Shown piece by piece: positions 52,171-64,000 of a stretch of 64,000 nucleotides of DNA. Within the stretch, counting starts at the first letter, position 1, and each line of letters begins with the position of its first letter. The stretch spans positions 14,555,808 through 14,619,807 of the forward strand of contig NC_088315.1 of the NCBI RefSeq assembly GCF_910592395.1. Direction: 5' to 3'. Under the pieces are notes generated by a model. That model did no database searches. It had not been told where the DNA came from and saw only the letters and a program-made list of their open reading frames with translations. Position numbers and translations under genes: made by a program. The stretch comes from Lineus longissimus. Its lineage: Eukaryota > Nemertea > Pilidiophora > Heteronemertea > Lineidae.

Positions 52171-55100
52171 GAACATTTGGGGGGGGGGGGGGGGAGTTGG
52201 GATAACAATTAGAATTATAAGTTTGGAGTCAACAACACCTGCTGAGTACTTTCCAGACTTTTCGCTCAGGGTGTTGACTCATCATTGATTCGATCAGAAT
52301 CAGCCCTACATCTGAGTTCAATGACCACATACCAAATATGTGAAGTTCCAAGAGGAGGCAGTCAAGGACACGAACAAGTTAAAGATTGATATTGGGCACC
52401 CATTGCATGGCGACTTGAGCTTAAAGTGGTCTTGAAAATCATGAATACATGAAGGCTAAAGAGTTTGGATCAGGTGCATTAGCTCACATCTGGCATTGAT
52501 GTATTCTGGTCACTAGAATTGGGCTCATTGGTCGAGTGATGTGACTTTGGCTGTACCCAAAAGCACTGCGAAGCTAGAGTCCATTGCAAGCTGCAGTCAA
52601 CTTGGATGGAATCTTTTTATTGCCTCGGCAGAAGGTAAAAGGAACTTCAGTTTTTACATGTATGTCTCTTTCGAAGAACAAAAGTAGGGTTTAGGTACCT
52701 TGCTATAAAAGGACACTGAGACTACAGCCTGGATCTTCTGATCTCATGACCTCATCATTATGAGCCTGCCACGTGAACCATGGTGCCACCTGGCCAATGT
52801 TATAAAATGTAAATAGAACCTGTCAAGTCATTTGGAGCTTATTTATGTCTTGAATGGCAAGGATGGTGACAATTGGGGACCACATGCTCAGGCAAAACAA
52901 CAGCTGATCTCATCACACGAGCCGCATTTTCCCACTTCCAACTCAACTTCGATTAGAAACAGTGAACATGTCATGCTTTACATGTACACCAACTGAACTG
53001 AGCTGAACTGGACTCCTATCTCTTATGTGGTAACTTCATTATCAACATGCTGCTTATTCGTTATATGTCCTCTAAAAGGTAACTTGTACTTTTACGGCAC
53101 AAAAATTCTCTCAATTTTATAAGATATTAGCTAGTCCAAAAGATGAATAGTTTTTCAAATCAAAGCCAAAAATATGGCATTCTGAATACAAACAATAGTT
53201 AACTATTCAGCCACACTCCCGGGATTCTCGCTCTTCTGATGCACAGTGCCGATGCACTTGTACCATCACCGACGCGCATGCGCATTGGGAAGTGCCTGTT
53301 GAGGAGAGGAATCAACTGATCTTTTGTCTTGAGTGGTAGCATACAGAAGATTGGTGGCTTGAGACAACAGGAAAAATAAGACATATTTACACACAGAGTT
53401 CTTCTGGCGTATATATATAGCCGAGTCCCTTGTATCCCTCAATTACGTGTTATGAAAGTAAGCAGCGCTGTCACAAATCACTACGGTGTGGATTCTGTAA
53501 AAATTAAATTCAATGCAATAAGAGTAACAGACAACTTTTTAGACACACTAGTAAAGCGGTGCAACACTCGTCGACCCACCAACAGTCATTATGTTCGACT
53601 CCTCACCTGTCTCCGGCCTAAGTTTCTGAGCAACCCTTTCAATCATTGGTTTGAGAGTTGTCAGACATGGCGACTACTTGGGAACGAGGTACATATCTGC
53701 TCCACACAATCTGTTCAGGAAGATGTTGCCATTGCACTCGACTTCTACAGGATTCTGAAACATTTTGTGACAAATTTCAAATTAAAAGACTTCGGAAATC
53801 TCACCAATTGCCAGGTGCTTTAGCTAGACACAAACAATCATAACAAGTAGAAAAGGCAAAATATCTGTAAATGATTGAACATGTATGAACAAAAATATTG
53901 TTTGCCAATTTTAGCTAAACAAAATATCATCCCGATGATACAAGTTAGTAGAGACATGCAGAGACGTCATTCCACGTATGCATCGCAATACTAGCAGACG
54001 TCACTCCACATAGGTTAACTCCGAGTTCAATTCAATCAACCGAATACAACCCAGTCACATTTTCTCAGTCTGAACTTTATAGGTGTCCTTAATCAATGTG
54101 GTACCTCTATATGTGTCCTCAGAACCAAGTGTGTCTGGCATCCAAGCTGAGAAGCGGCAACTGCTGCAAAAATTGGACTGCAAACCGCCACATGTGATGA
54201 TGTGCTTGCAACCTTTGTGTAGAGCGTCAGCCAGGAGGAACTCTAACTTTCGAACCTGTCAAAATGCTAGAAGTGATTTTAGAGCAAGAGTTTTACTGCA
54301 TGGGTTTGTACTCGTAGGGTATAGCATTCCATGCTCTAGAATACTCTTGGTAAAGCAGTTCAATGTCGGTAAAAAATTACACATCTCAACCGAGATGGTT
54401 TATGTTGATGTGGTGTGGTTCAAGAGGGCAAAATATAACAAGAGGCCCAAGGGCCTGGCGCTCAGCTGGATGACCTAATAACATAGGACTGAGGGTGTAA
54501 AGTAGTAAATATCGGCTTTATACTACTGTTTGAAGGTCAAGAGAACACGTTATACCACTAAAATTTCCAATGCAGAGCTGCCAGCTGGATGAAATATGAT
54601 TGAACTAATCAGCCATGTCATATAAATATTACAGGAGGCAACGGAAGATATCCCTAGTTCAGTATGTTGTATCGGTAGCTTTACAGAAAAGAAGTGTCAG
54701 AGAGGATGAGACTTCTCCATGGACAACTGTGGTATGTCCAGGCTGGGTTGTACAGCACAAGGATACAAAATGCTGTCTGTAATTGAGAGGTATCCTGATT
54801 TAACAGAGGTCAAAATAAATAGAAATGACCAGTTTGGGACTAACACCACTGTCTTTTTTTTAATAAGGTAGAGATTACAGGAGTCAACAAAATTAATTTT
54901 ATTGCGAGAAATTGACCTGTCCTGCAGGTGATTGGAATTTACAATACAAAGGGTCGTTTTTCATGACATAGTGCTCTACTGCGTATCCCTAGTGAGTCGA
55001 TCGGGAACCAATCTATCCTTGGCGCAGACAGGTTCAAATTGGCTATATCTTGAATAGATTCAATTGCGATGAAAATCTAATGCAATAAAGGAGCAATATC

Positions 55101-57900
55101 GAAGAGACATCTTAATCAAACCAATTGTCCACAGACTCAGACCCTGCAATGGCGTGATGTATGCGTGCATATAAAAGTATATCAATTGGTCCGATAGAGA
55201 TGATGAGGCAATGACAATATGCCTCGTTCCTTAGTCAGCAATATGCCCCTTTTTATACAGAGAAGAAGGAGAACCCAGATAGGCCTTCACATGTCGGCTT
55301 CCAAATGGCTCGAGGAAAACTGTACTATCACTACTATAACTTTGAAACGCGTGCTCCTCCTGCATGTAGCAATGTCTCGGCCAAAAAGACACTTTGTCGA
55401 CAAGCAAGCTAGAGGTTCAGCACCGTGAGCAGCTCCTTGGTAAGTCCATGTCAGGTTCTGCGCCTCTTCAGATACATCAAGTATTGAAAGCTGTGGTGAG
55501 CACATAAAAAGACCATGGTCACCTTAATTTGAAAATCCCTTCATAATCAAGGGCTACCTCTGACTAAAACAGCACCCATAAACAATAGACCACCAATCTG
55601 ACCCAAGCTCCTAACTGCGGGAAAACCCAAGTCCAGCAACCAAAAGTACCAAAAATACATTTTTGTTCACATTTGAACTGCACACTTGCGTTTGTTTACA
55701 ATTTCCCGCGAAATCTCGAAAATCAGGTGACCTGCAATCGTGGATTGAAATCGTGGATTGAAATCGTGGGTTCAGCAGGTCAGCAGGTATACCGGCTGTT
55801 CCAATCATCCCCCCTACAGCCAGCCGTTCAAAAGGTAATGTTATTCACCCCACAGGGAGTGCAGGTAATTGATTAAGCCCATGCATAACTTAACAGCAAT
55901 GGCTGGCTTCTGTGAGTGGTAAGGAGAATTGACAGTGTCCGATTAAAAATCCCTCATTACTGCTCCGCTGAAGTAAATTTTTGAATAAAACCAAGACGTT
56001 GCATCAGGGTAAGGTGTCACCACTATTCATGCAAAATTTCAAGGCGATCCAACGCCTCTAAGTGTGACTTTATTCGTCCCCCTTCTAATATTATTATATA
56101 GAAGATTTAGACCAGCGATGACATCATTACTGGTGATTCCCTACGTTGTCCAATGTGCGCTTTTTAAAGTGTGCCATTTGGCATGCATTAGCATGCAATG
56201 TATTTTATCAGCGCTGCCAATTGCCGAACAGAATGCCGTAGCTCCGTCAATTTGCAATCAATTTTTGTGGGGGTAACATTATTGTGTTGCTTAAAACGTC
56301 TACTTTTTACTCATGTAAGAATCGTAGTACTAAAAACTAATACGCAAACAGAATCATGCCGATTCACTGCACATACTGTGGGAATTCTCCACTTCAAAAT
56401 ACATCGCGAACAGAGCGTGCACTTCCGATATCGTTTTCACAGAATTGTGGCCAAATTTTCATGAACTAATTTCTGAAAGTATTCCCTTAAGACCTTATGA
56501 CTACCCACTGAAAGGAACTAGTGGTAATATCGCCTACTTGACTACTTTTTAGCAGAAAATTGGTTACTTGTTGCAAAATCAATCTTCCATCTTTAGACTG
56601 GTCACAGTGGGTATGCTGAACTATAGCCCGGTTCCCTGGCCAATTCAATGCGCAGAATACAACTGCGCAACTATACGTCATAACCCGGGCTTTTGAATCG
56701 TCAAAAAATCTGTCAAATGTGCCTGTAGCGCCAACTGGCGGTGAAAACTAAACTAATTCCATTACAAGTCAAAACGAAAAATTATTAAAAAATATTCGGC
56801 CAGATTTGAAAACAATATTTCCTCTGTGGACCGAGGTATTAAGGAAAGAAGTTTAAACTTCCCCATGACCTCATTCGCCGAATGTATGTCGGATCGCGCT
56901 GATTTTTGGTTTCTGAGTTCCCCTTGGGCTACTCCTAATTTAACAGCGTCAACAAAGTGCCTAGGTCTTACGGTTACAAAATGCCCAAAATTGACATGGA
57001 AGGATGGCAGGAAGGATGGCAGGAAGGACGGACACCATTCCCTTAGTAATATGACCAGCTTCGTTGACTTTGTCAGCTGAGCTAAAAAAGAAGACATGAT
57101 GCCAAAATGTTCAAATCATGAAATATTAATAATCTATGGGGCCATGCAGAGGGCCATGGATGTCATGGTGCCGATGTAAGACGGTGCCGATGTAAGAAAA
57201 AAACCAAGACGTTGCTGCGTTGAGCTGATTAAGAGACAATGTGAGGTCCAGTTAAAGGCGAGAGGTATTACCATGACGTCACAAATATAATTATCTTCTC
57301 ACATCACCATCACCACGCGGGGCCGGAGGGCATCCAACAGTCACAGTGGACGGATGACGGAGATGAGAACCCACATCAAAACAGGCTACTCCCGACAAAT
57401 CTTTGTGGCGACAAAACAAGGCAGTCTAAAAACGTTTTTTGCATGTGATTACTGACGTCATGATGTGTTCTTGACATTGTGTAGGATGCAGATGTATGGT
57501 AAATGTCACTCATGATGTAGGGGCCGTGTGAAACATAAAAGACTTACAACAGCGTGTACTTGTACCTAGCAAAAACAATTCTGTTTTACTATTCTGATGA
57601 GTTTTGACGGGTTTGAGGGTGGTTCAGCATTGGTATACCAATTTTATACAGCCAAACATAGACGCACGCTCATGCTCAGGGCGCGAATATAAAGATTTAC
57701 CGATGACGACACCATATTCCCGAAGGTGAGTAACAGCATCAATGTTAGTCTGTGTCGTGTGATTTGATTGGTTCATGGGAGCATCGTCCTATAGTATAGA
57801 CCAATAGGAATTCATGTAGCATGCTTGGTTCCAGAGGCCACTTTCCCGCGATCGCAGAAGACACTTTAATTTTAAAATACTGTAAATTCTACTTTCCCCA
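52171..57900. other. Gene-poor region
   Basis: No convincing gene on either strand. A G run lies at about 52180. ACAAGAGGCCCAAGGGCCTG at about 54439 resembles a repeat I associate with lophotrochozoans. A TATATATAG core-promoter-like site lies at about 53412. AGGAAGGATGGC repeats lie near 57000. Confidence 0.4.
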
Positions 57901-58539
57901 AGTCACATTGAAGTAAATTAAAACAGTCGGATATCAGGTTGGTTTGGGGAAAGAAAGAAAGAAAGAACACAGAGGAAACATTCATTTAGTATTTTATTTC
58001 AGAGTGGGGCAACTGCCTGTTTTATGGTTTCCGCCTTTCTTGGGAACGTTTGACGGGTTTATATTTAATTTTTTCAGGCAGAATACTTGGATGGCCATGA
58101 TGGCCGTGGCAAACCGGCAAATTGCCGTTCGTGTCATGGAGAGTGGTGGTATCATTTCTCCATGGCGCTTCATATCTATGGCCGACAAAGCATTTTATAT
58201 CAACCGCGCGTTATGTTCAGATTCTATCAACACTCTTCATTCCAAGGGGGCAGCCAAATGCAGGAACTACATATTCCACGAGGCAAAGGCTTACTCTTCC
58301 ATGGCACTGAATGATGGGATTTTGGTCGATGCAGTCACTGATCTAGTTCAAGTAGTTCAACTATATTTAACATGGGATGTTTCGATGTTGCAACCAAACA
58401 TTCCAACTGTCTCACTTGTAATCCAGTTCAGGAAGTTAGGCCCACCTTGGACGCCTTCCGGGAGATTATGACTGCATCCAGAAATGTTGCTGACGCCGAT
58501 CTCCCACAAATAACCACAGCCCATCGACCAATTTAGAGT

Positions 58540-59720
58540 GATTGCGAAATGTAATCCTTGAATACTTCGTTGAGGAAGGTTGTCTTTTTCCCGCTAAAAG
58601 TGGAAAAGTGGCAACATCATTTGTGTCAAAGTTCACAGAAATTGTGTACTACTTGGATGGGCAGTATAGAAAGATAAAACTAGAAATCGGCCATGGTCAG
58701 AAATTTCCTGATGTTTTCAAGACGAAATTCATTGGGTACAACTGCCCTGAGAAATCCAAACACCGCAAAAGGAACCTCGCCAACCTGCGTGAAAGAAAAC
58801 TAAATTCTCACTGCATCTTGGTCCATGAGGCTCTCCAGTCCCTGGGTCCCTACCTTGATGCTATGCATTGGGCTGAAGTGAAGCAGATGGCACTGGATCT
58901 TTTCAAGGATGTTGAAGAATACTGTGTTTTCCTGCGGTATCAGAATGTCAGAGTGAGGTTGACCCAAGCCTAACCCCGGAGTGAGGTAGAGGTCAAAGCA
59001 AGTTTGACAATCCTAAAGGTGAACCAGGGCCCGGTGCATCTTCTATTCAGTGATTTAGACAAGCAAGTTTCTGCTGCTAAACTGTATTAGCCCATTTCAG
59101 TGCGAGAGCATCTGCCACCTGACATGGAGAAAAGGCGCGTGTATGATGCGATAGAAGATCTGAAACAGGCAGGACTCAAGTCACATGCGGCACACTGCGT
59201 TCATCACATTTATTGGTGGGAGCAAGGAAAGTCTTCATTTTGTTTTGAGAGTTGAGCCTACAGGGGTTCCGCAGGTAATCATCAATGGTTGTTTAAAGGT
59301 TAAACAGAAAATCGAAGCTGAAACACCAGTATTCGAACGTCGTGTTACAAAGCGTGAATTTATGCGAGCGTATGGCTTTGTCGATAAAAGGGTAGCATTG
59401 AGATCAATTTTCAAGAATCTCACCGGGATCAGTCAGCTGCTCATGACAAAGATGAAAAAGCTATTGATGAGAGATTCCAACTGGCACTTCTGTGTGAAGA
59501 TCCCTTTTGAGTTGTTGATCTTAGAACGACAAAACTTCCAAATCAAAGAGACACATTTGCTACATTATTTGAGGAAACAGAGAGGTACCTATCGGAAGAA
59601 GTTGGTGTGTCAGTACAAGAGAGACGGCATGGTGAACAGCTTTACCTGGCTAAAACCGTTAGCCTGAATGACCTCCATAAACGAGTTCAAGAACGAGTTC
59701 CTCCTGGAACCATGCATAAG
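58540..59720 (+). pseudogene. Decayed ORF family of unknown function (plus strand)
   Basis: One coding stream can be followed: 58542-58973 (H-C-I-L-V-H-E-A-L-Q-S-L-G-P motif), on through in-frame stops at 58971 and about 59088 (motifs H-L-P-P-D-M-E-K-R, I-Y-W-W-E-Q-G), then into 59185-59460 (A-Y-G-F-V-D-K-R-V-A-L-R-S) and a second frame shift to about 59722 (E-R-R-H-G-E-Q-L-Y-L). Three or more stops or shifts disable it. The type recalls repeated unnamed ORFs of invertebrates, similar in nature to the remnant at 36.4 kb; function unknown. Confidence 0.5.
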
Positions 59721-60001
59721 TAGTTTCCATCAACAAATTGCACAAAAAAAGGAAAAATTCAAAATCTGTCGGAATTATCGCGCTTTTCCGATGTTGACTC
59801 CGATTTGACTCGAGTTAGCTCTCCACGCATAGACCCTTTCGACGTGGAACGATGCACTAGTAAGGCGTTTCCTGGAGCTAGGATCTACCCCTTGACGTCA
59901 TGGTGCTGATTTCGATTTTTCCGACGTCACGCTGATGACGCGTGATTAGCCCGCAACTGCGACGATAAATGGAAATGACGTTGCGTCTGAGGTCTCGTTA
60001 A

Positions 60002-60733
60002 GCCCGGTCTACACTAGCCAACATGAACCAACAAATGTTGGCCAACATCGTGTTGGGCCTTGTTGCAGAGGCATGTTTGCTATTGTTTGCCAGTGTGGAC
60101 GGGTCCAAAAACAAGTGAAAACATCAGCCAACTTGTTGGCCAATGTTGGCCTATGTTAGGCCATGCTACTTCTGAACAACATGTTGGTCGGTGTTGGGCA
60201 ATCAGCAGCCAATCAGGGAACAGATTTGGATCATGTGATGGAGCTACTGGAACAAAATGGCAGCCTCAATGAAAGATAGAGAATGGCAATTTCAATAAAT
60301 TGAACACTTAATTTCGGAATACGAAAAGCTTCATCCATCCGTAGGAAATTCTTGAGGCTTTTGAAGTCTGAGGCCATTAACTCTTGAAGGAGGCAGTGAT
60401 AGGCCCCATGCATGCTTTTTCCACAAGTATGGCTTTTGTCAGTTGCGGCGGCGACGGGGGTTAATCACAACTGAAAGAATTGCTGCTGAAGCACCTAGGC
60501 ATGCTTTCTTCCTGTGGTTCTCCATTGTTTTAAAGAAAAAATGAAGAGAAATGACTGATTTTCCCTCCAAATTGCCTCAAATTCATGCCAAACAAGGCCA
60601 AACTTAGTCAAACTTGTTTGGCAATGTTTGCCTGTGTTTGAAAGTGTGGACGGGTCCCCAAACATTCGCCAACATGATGTTGGCTCATGTTGGCCAACAA
60701 TTGTTGGCGAATGTTTGCTAGTGTAGACCAGGC
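60002..60733. mobile_element. 732-bp MITE with TTAA target duplication
   Basis: Terminal inverted repeats GCCCGGTCTACACTAGC and GCTAGTGTAGACCAGGC lie inside TTAA at 59998-60001 and 60734-60737. TTAA duplication fits piggyBac- or Kolobok-type elements. The interior has many CCAACA/TGTTGG short repeats. No transposase. Confidence 0.85.
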
Positions 60734-60737
60734 TTAA

Positions 60738-61150
60738 AGCTTGCAGCACACTGGACGCCAACTCCGGCGGCAAGGCGCATTTTTTGCCGCAAGAGTCCTG
60801 AACGCCTGAAAAATCCGTGGTGTGCTACGGACGGCGTCAGGCAAACGCCACTTGCCGCCACTTGCCGCCACTTGCCGCCAGATATCTAGCATGTTTGATT
60901 TTTGACGCCTGTAGCGGCGTCTGAACGCCAGTGAACGCAAGAAGAATCCAGGTGTGCTACGGATCGCCGCCAGAGTTGGCGTCAACCAGCGTCAACGGCG
61001 AGGCTTTGGCCAATCAGCTTGCGTCTTGACGTCACATGATATCAAAATGGCAGCCCCCACGATTCTTGGAAGTGGCGGAAAAGACGCTACTGGACGCCAA
61101 TTCTGAGTAGGTGTGCTATGAGCGCGATCCACTGCCGCCAACTCTTAGGG
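60738..61150. repeat. GC-rich inverted-repeat element, adjacent to the MITE
   Basis: GACGCCAACTCCGGCGGC (60756 onward) is inverted at about 60965 (GCCGCCAGAGTTGGCGTC). CACTTGCCGC is repeated three times at 60849-60880. A non-autonomous element is likely, but the boundaries are unclear. Confidence 0.5.
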
Positions 61151-61187
61151 AGTTATTCCCAAATGTACGCGATGATGACGTGCCCCA

Positions 61188-63596
61188 TTAACAGGACGTA
61201 ACATCTATTTTAAAATGCGTTTCCAAAGTGAATGCAAGACGACAACCCATTTGTGTCTGACCCTCAATGACCCTCTGACCCTCAATGACAACTGTCTGGG
61301 ATAGGGAAAGGTACGACTCAAACCATTCCAGGGCTTTTCCTGTGATACCCAGGCTACATTCAAGGCGTTTAAGTAGAATGACATGACTGATGGTATCAAA
61401 TGCAGCTGACATATCAAGCAGGATGAGAATCATACCCCTCCCCTGGTCCAGAGCAGTATCGATGTCAGATTTGATCTTAAGGAGAGCAGTCTCGGTGCTG
61501 TGCCCACATTTGTATGCTGACTGCAATTTGTCATCTATGCCATTCACTTTCATGTGGGTTAAGAGCTGCTGGGCGATAACCTTTTCAGTTACCTTTGCTG
61601 GGAATCGGAGGTTCGAAATTGGCCGATAGTGTTTTAGAACATTTTGATCAAGTCCTGGCTTTTTAAGAATGGGAGTCACAAGTGCCTTTTTAAAAGGCTC
61701 GGGAACTTTACCTGCTATGACCGACTCATTTATAGCCAGGACAAGAAGTGGCAATACGGCATTGAGAACAACACTTTCCTTGAGTAGCCATGTGGGCATG
61801 GGATCCAGTGCACATGACTTTGGAGCACACTTATTTATCACTTTAAGCATCTTCTCGGAAGTAACTTGCTCAAAACTAGCAAGACGGGCCTTGTTTGGAA
61901 TGGAATGTTCAGTGTTCACTTGTGATATAATGTCAATAGGATCATCAAACCCTACGCGGATAGCTTCGATTTTTTCATGAAAGAAGGTAGCAAACTTATT
62001 GGCAAGATCGATGTTGTCGAGTGTCTCTGGCAGGTGATTGCCCCTGTCAGCCGAAAACAGACCGTTTACCTCCCTGAACATGTCTTTAGAGTCACAGGTT
62101 GAAAGTTTGTTCCGCATGAATGTTGACTTGGCATCACAAATCATCTTGACCACCGTCTTCCTCTGCTCGACAAACATCTGCCGGTGAACCTCAAGGCTGG
62201 TTTTTTTGTACTGACGTTCAAGACGACGCCTAGAACGGCAAGCTGAGTGAATTTTACTGTTATATCAAGGCTTGGGGTTGACCCCTTTGATACGAATGGT
62301 TTTCACCGGTGCATGTTTGTCGAGCAAAGAAACAACAACGTCATTATAGGCAACGATGGCATTTTCAGCCACTGATCTTGTCCGATCAGAGAAGTCAGCC
62401 GCAAATGATGTGAGGTCAATGTCACGAACCTTTCTCACTTGACATTCTGCCCTTTTCCGACGTTGGCTGTCACCTTTATAGCGCAAAGAGAAGAAGATAG
62501 GAAAATGGTCAGAAATGGCCATGAGTGGCTCCACAGAGAAGTGCACAAGAGGATTGTCAGATTCAAGACCAATGATGTGATCAAGCGTGTTCCCAGACCT
62601 GTGTGATGGGTTATCAACGTACTGATGTAGACCATAGGGTGACAGTAGTTCCATATATTTCACCGTTTCAGGATCATTTGGGAGGTCGACTTTCACATTG
62701 ATGTCTCCTATGATAGTCAGAGGCACAGGATCAGTGATGTATGTATCAAGGAGATCCGAGAAGTCACGTAAGAATCCACCGAAAGTAAACTTGTTCGTCC
62801 GACTAGGGGGTGACCGATAGACTAGTAGGACCTTCATTTTTCCCGAATCCATGGTGACTTGTCTCCATTCGAAAGTCTCATATTTCACTGACTGTGCAGC
62901 CTTAGTGTCAATTGAACTCTTATGGACCACTGCGATACCTCCACTGTATGTTGTAGAAGACCGAGGGAAGTGAAGCAGATCGTAGTTTGGTGGCGTAAGG
63001 TCAACAAGTAGCGGATCATCACGTCCATCGCAATGAAACCACGTCTCCGTTATGAAGAGAAAGTCTAGGTGGTGCTCAACAATGAATTCATGAAGCTGAA
63101 TTGTCTTGTTCCAAGCAGATTGGGCATTTACCATAATGCAATTTGCCACCTTGTCATCTGCTCCATGATTACCACCATCACCCTTATCAAGTGAGATGGT
63201 TGTAAAATTTTCCAAGTTCAGATGTGACCCGAAATGTCCAAGTTCTGAAAGGGTTAATGGGTTAACCCTGGAATCAGCTGGGGAATTTCGATCAGTGGTC
63301 CATGGCTTGATTGTCCTGAATGTTTTTACACCAGCCTTTGAACCACGATGCATCACTCTTGGCAATGTTGGCAAGTAACATGGGGCAGATCGATTTCCAA
63401 AATCAAGAATCCTTAGATTCCTTTTAGTATTAATCCATGATTGATGATGGGCTGGTCGATTTCTGGAGGAAAGTGAGTCCAATACCACCTTGCCAAGCTG
63501 TAGGAGCTTAGATCTGCTGTACACTGGCATTTTACATCCACATCCAGTTGAATGGAATGGAATTGTGGGCCAATATGGCCTCCGACCCACAAACAC
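61188..63596 (-). mobile_element. CR1/L2-like LINE ORF2, one nonsense codon, truncated at its 3' end
   Basis: The endonuclease half (63596-62265) has I-T-E-T-W, I-I-G-D-I-N-V and S-D-H-F-P-I-F motifs. It ends in a TGA where LINE proteins normally have Trp, and the same frame continues into the RT half (62177-61188): Y-R-P-I-S-N-L, S-T-E-T-A-L-L and D-M-S-A-A-F-D-T-I-S-H. The RT stops before the P-Q-G and Y-A-D-D motifs, so the element is cut on the 3' side, which is unusual because most LINE truncations are at the 5' end. A 12-bp tandem repeat lies near 61255-61285. Confidence 0.87.
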
Positions 63597-64000
63597 AGTC
63601 CAAGATTAAAATGTTGAACCACAGATTGTCTCAGCAATGATAATAATCAGCAAAGATATGATCAGCATGGTCTCTAGATATTCATAATCCTATGTACCAA
63701 AATAAAAGAGCGTGAGAGTCTTTTAACAGACGAAAAGAAGACAACTTTACAAGAGCTTGTTTGGCAGCCTTTCAGCGCACACAACAGTATAATTGGGCCG
63801 GACATTCTAAAATACCTTGGTACCGCAAAGTCAACTTTTAAATGGAAAATGCAAAAGCCTCGTTCTGAGAGTGGAGTGTTTTGGACACGCAACCAAGATG
63901 CTCTACCAAAGTTCCCTCGGGTTGCACTAAAATGTGGAAACCATGCACACTTCAGAAGTTTGAGGCTCTCAAAACACTGCTTCAAACACAAATCAGCCAA

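Noticed and set aside
53452-53823. Gene after a TATATATAG site
   Set aside because: The open frame lacks recognisable domains, codon pattern or splice sites beyond chance.

Overview
The window is animal (metazoan) nuclear DNA, probably from a marine invertebrate. The evidence is spliced genes with canonical introns and small symmetric exons, several non-LTR retrotransposons, many MITEs, and short repeats of a type I associate with lophotrochozoans (the lineage assignment is inference). It has two very different parts.

Positions 1-15472 are a large fragment of a Polinton/Maverick (polintovirus). Recognisable parts are a protein-primed family B DNA polymerase, a chromodomain integrase, a packaging ATPase, a double-jelly-roll major capsid protein, a minor capsid (penton-like) protein, an HNH-type protein, and several unnamed genes of types that recur in Polintons. 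No adenain-type protease or terminal inverted repeat is visible. The left end lies outside the window. The right edge cuts the capsid gene, whose frame has no ATG. The ATPase carries a frameshift. Two features stand out. First, a family of tiny paired hairpins (4-bp stems, 3-nt loops) is scattered on both strands, at gene 3' ends and in frame inside several proteins, and its stem arms co-vary. Second, nine of the start codons sit in TAAATG.

Positions 16.2-34.6 kb hold three tandem copies of one secreted-protein gene. Each copy has a signal-peptide exon, a 43-nt micro-exon, a LamG-like (concanavalin-type jelly roll) exon and a Cys-rich terminal exon, and the splice phases agree throughout (1, 2, 1). 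Copy A looks intact, copy B has lost one splice acceptor AG, and copy C is a pseudogene in which a 76-bp unit containing the micro-exon is amplified six times. Copy A also carries a CR1-like LINE insertion whose empty site survives in copy C, several MITEs, and a THAP-domain DNA transposon downstream.

Positions 34.7-64 kb are mostly repeats with few genes. The best host gene is a minus-strand knottin (ICK) precursor at 41.95-46.27 kb, built as signal exon, acidic 43-nt propeptide exon and Cys-framework exon. Its long intron holds a 1.4-kb TIR element and a LINE fragment. An isolated paralogous signal exon lies at 38.6 kb. Two decayed unnamed ORF families (36.4-38.4 kb and 58.5-59.7 kb), two further LINEs (48.5-52.2 kb and 61.2-63.6 kb), a 721-bp MITE with a 9-bp target duplication and a 732-bp MITE in TTAA fill much of the rest.
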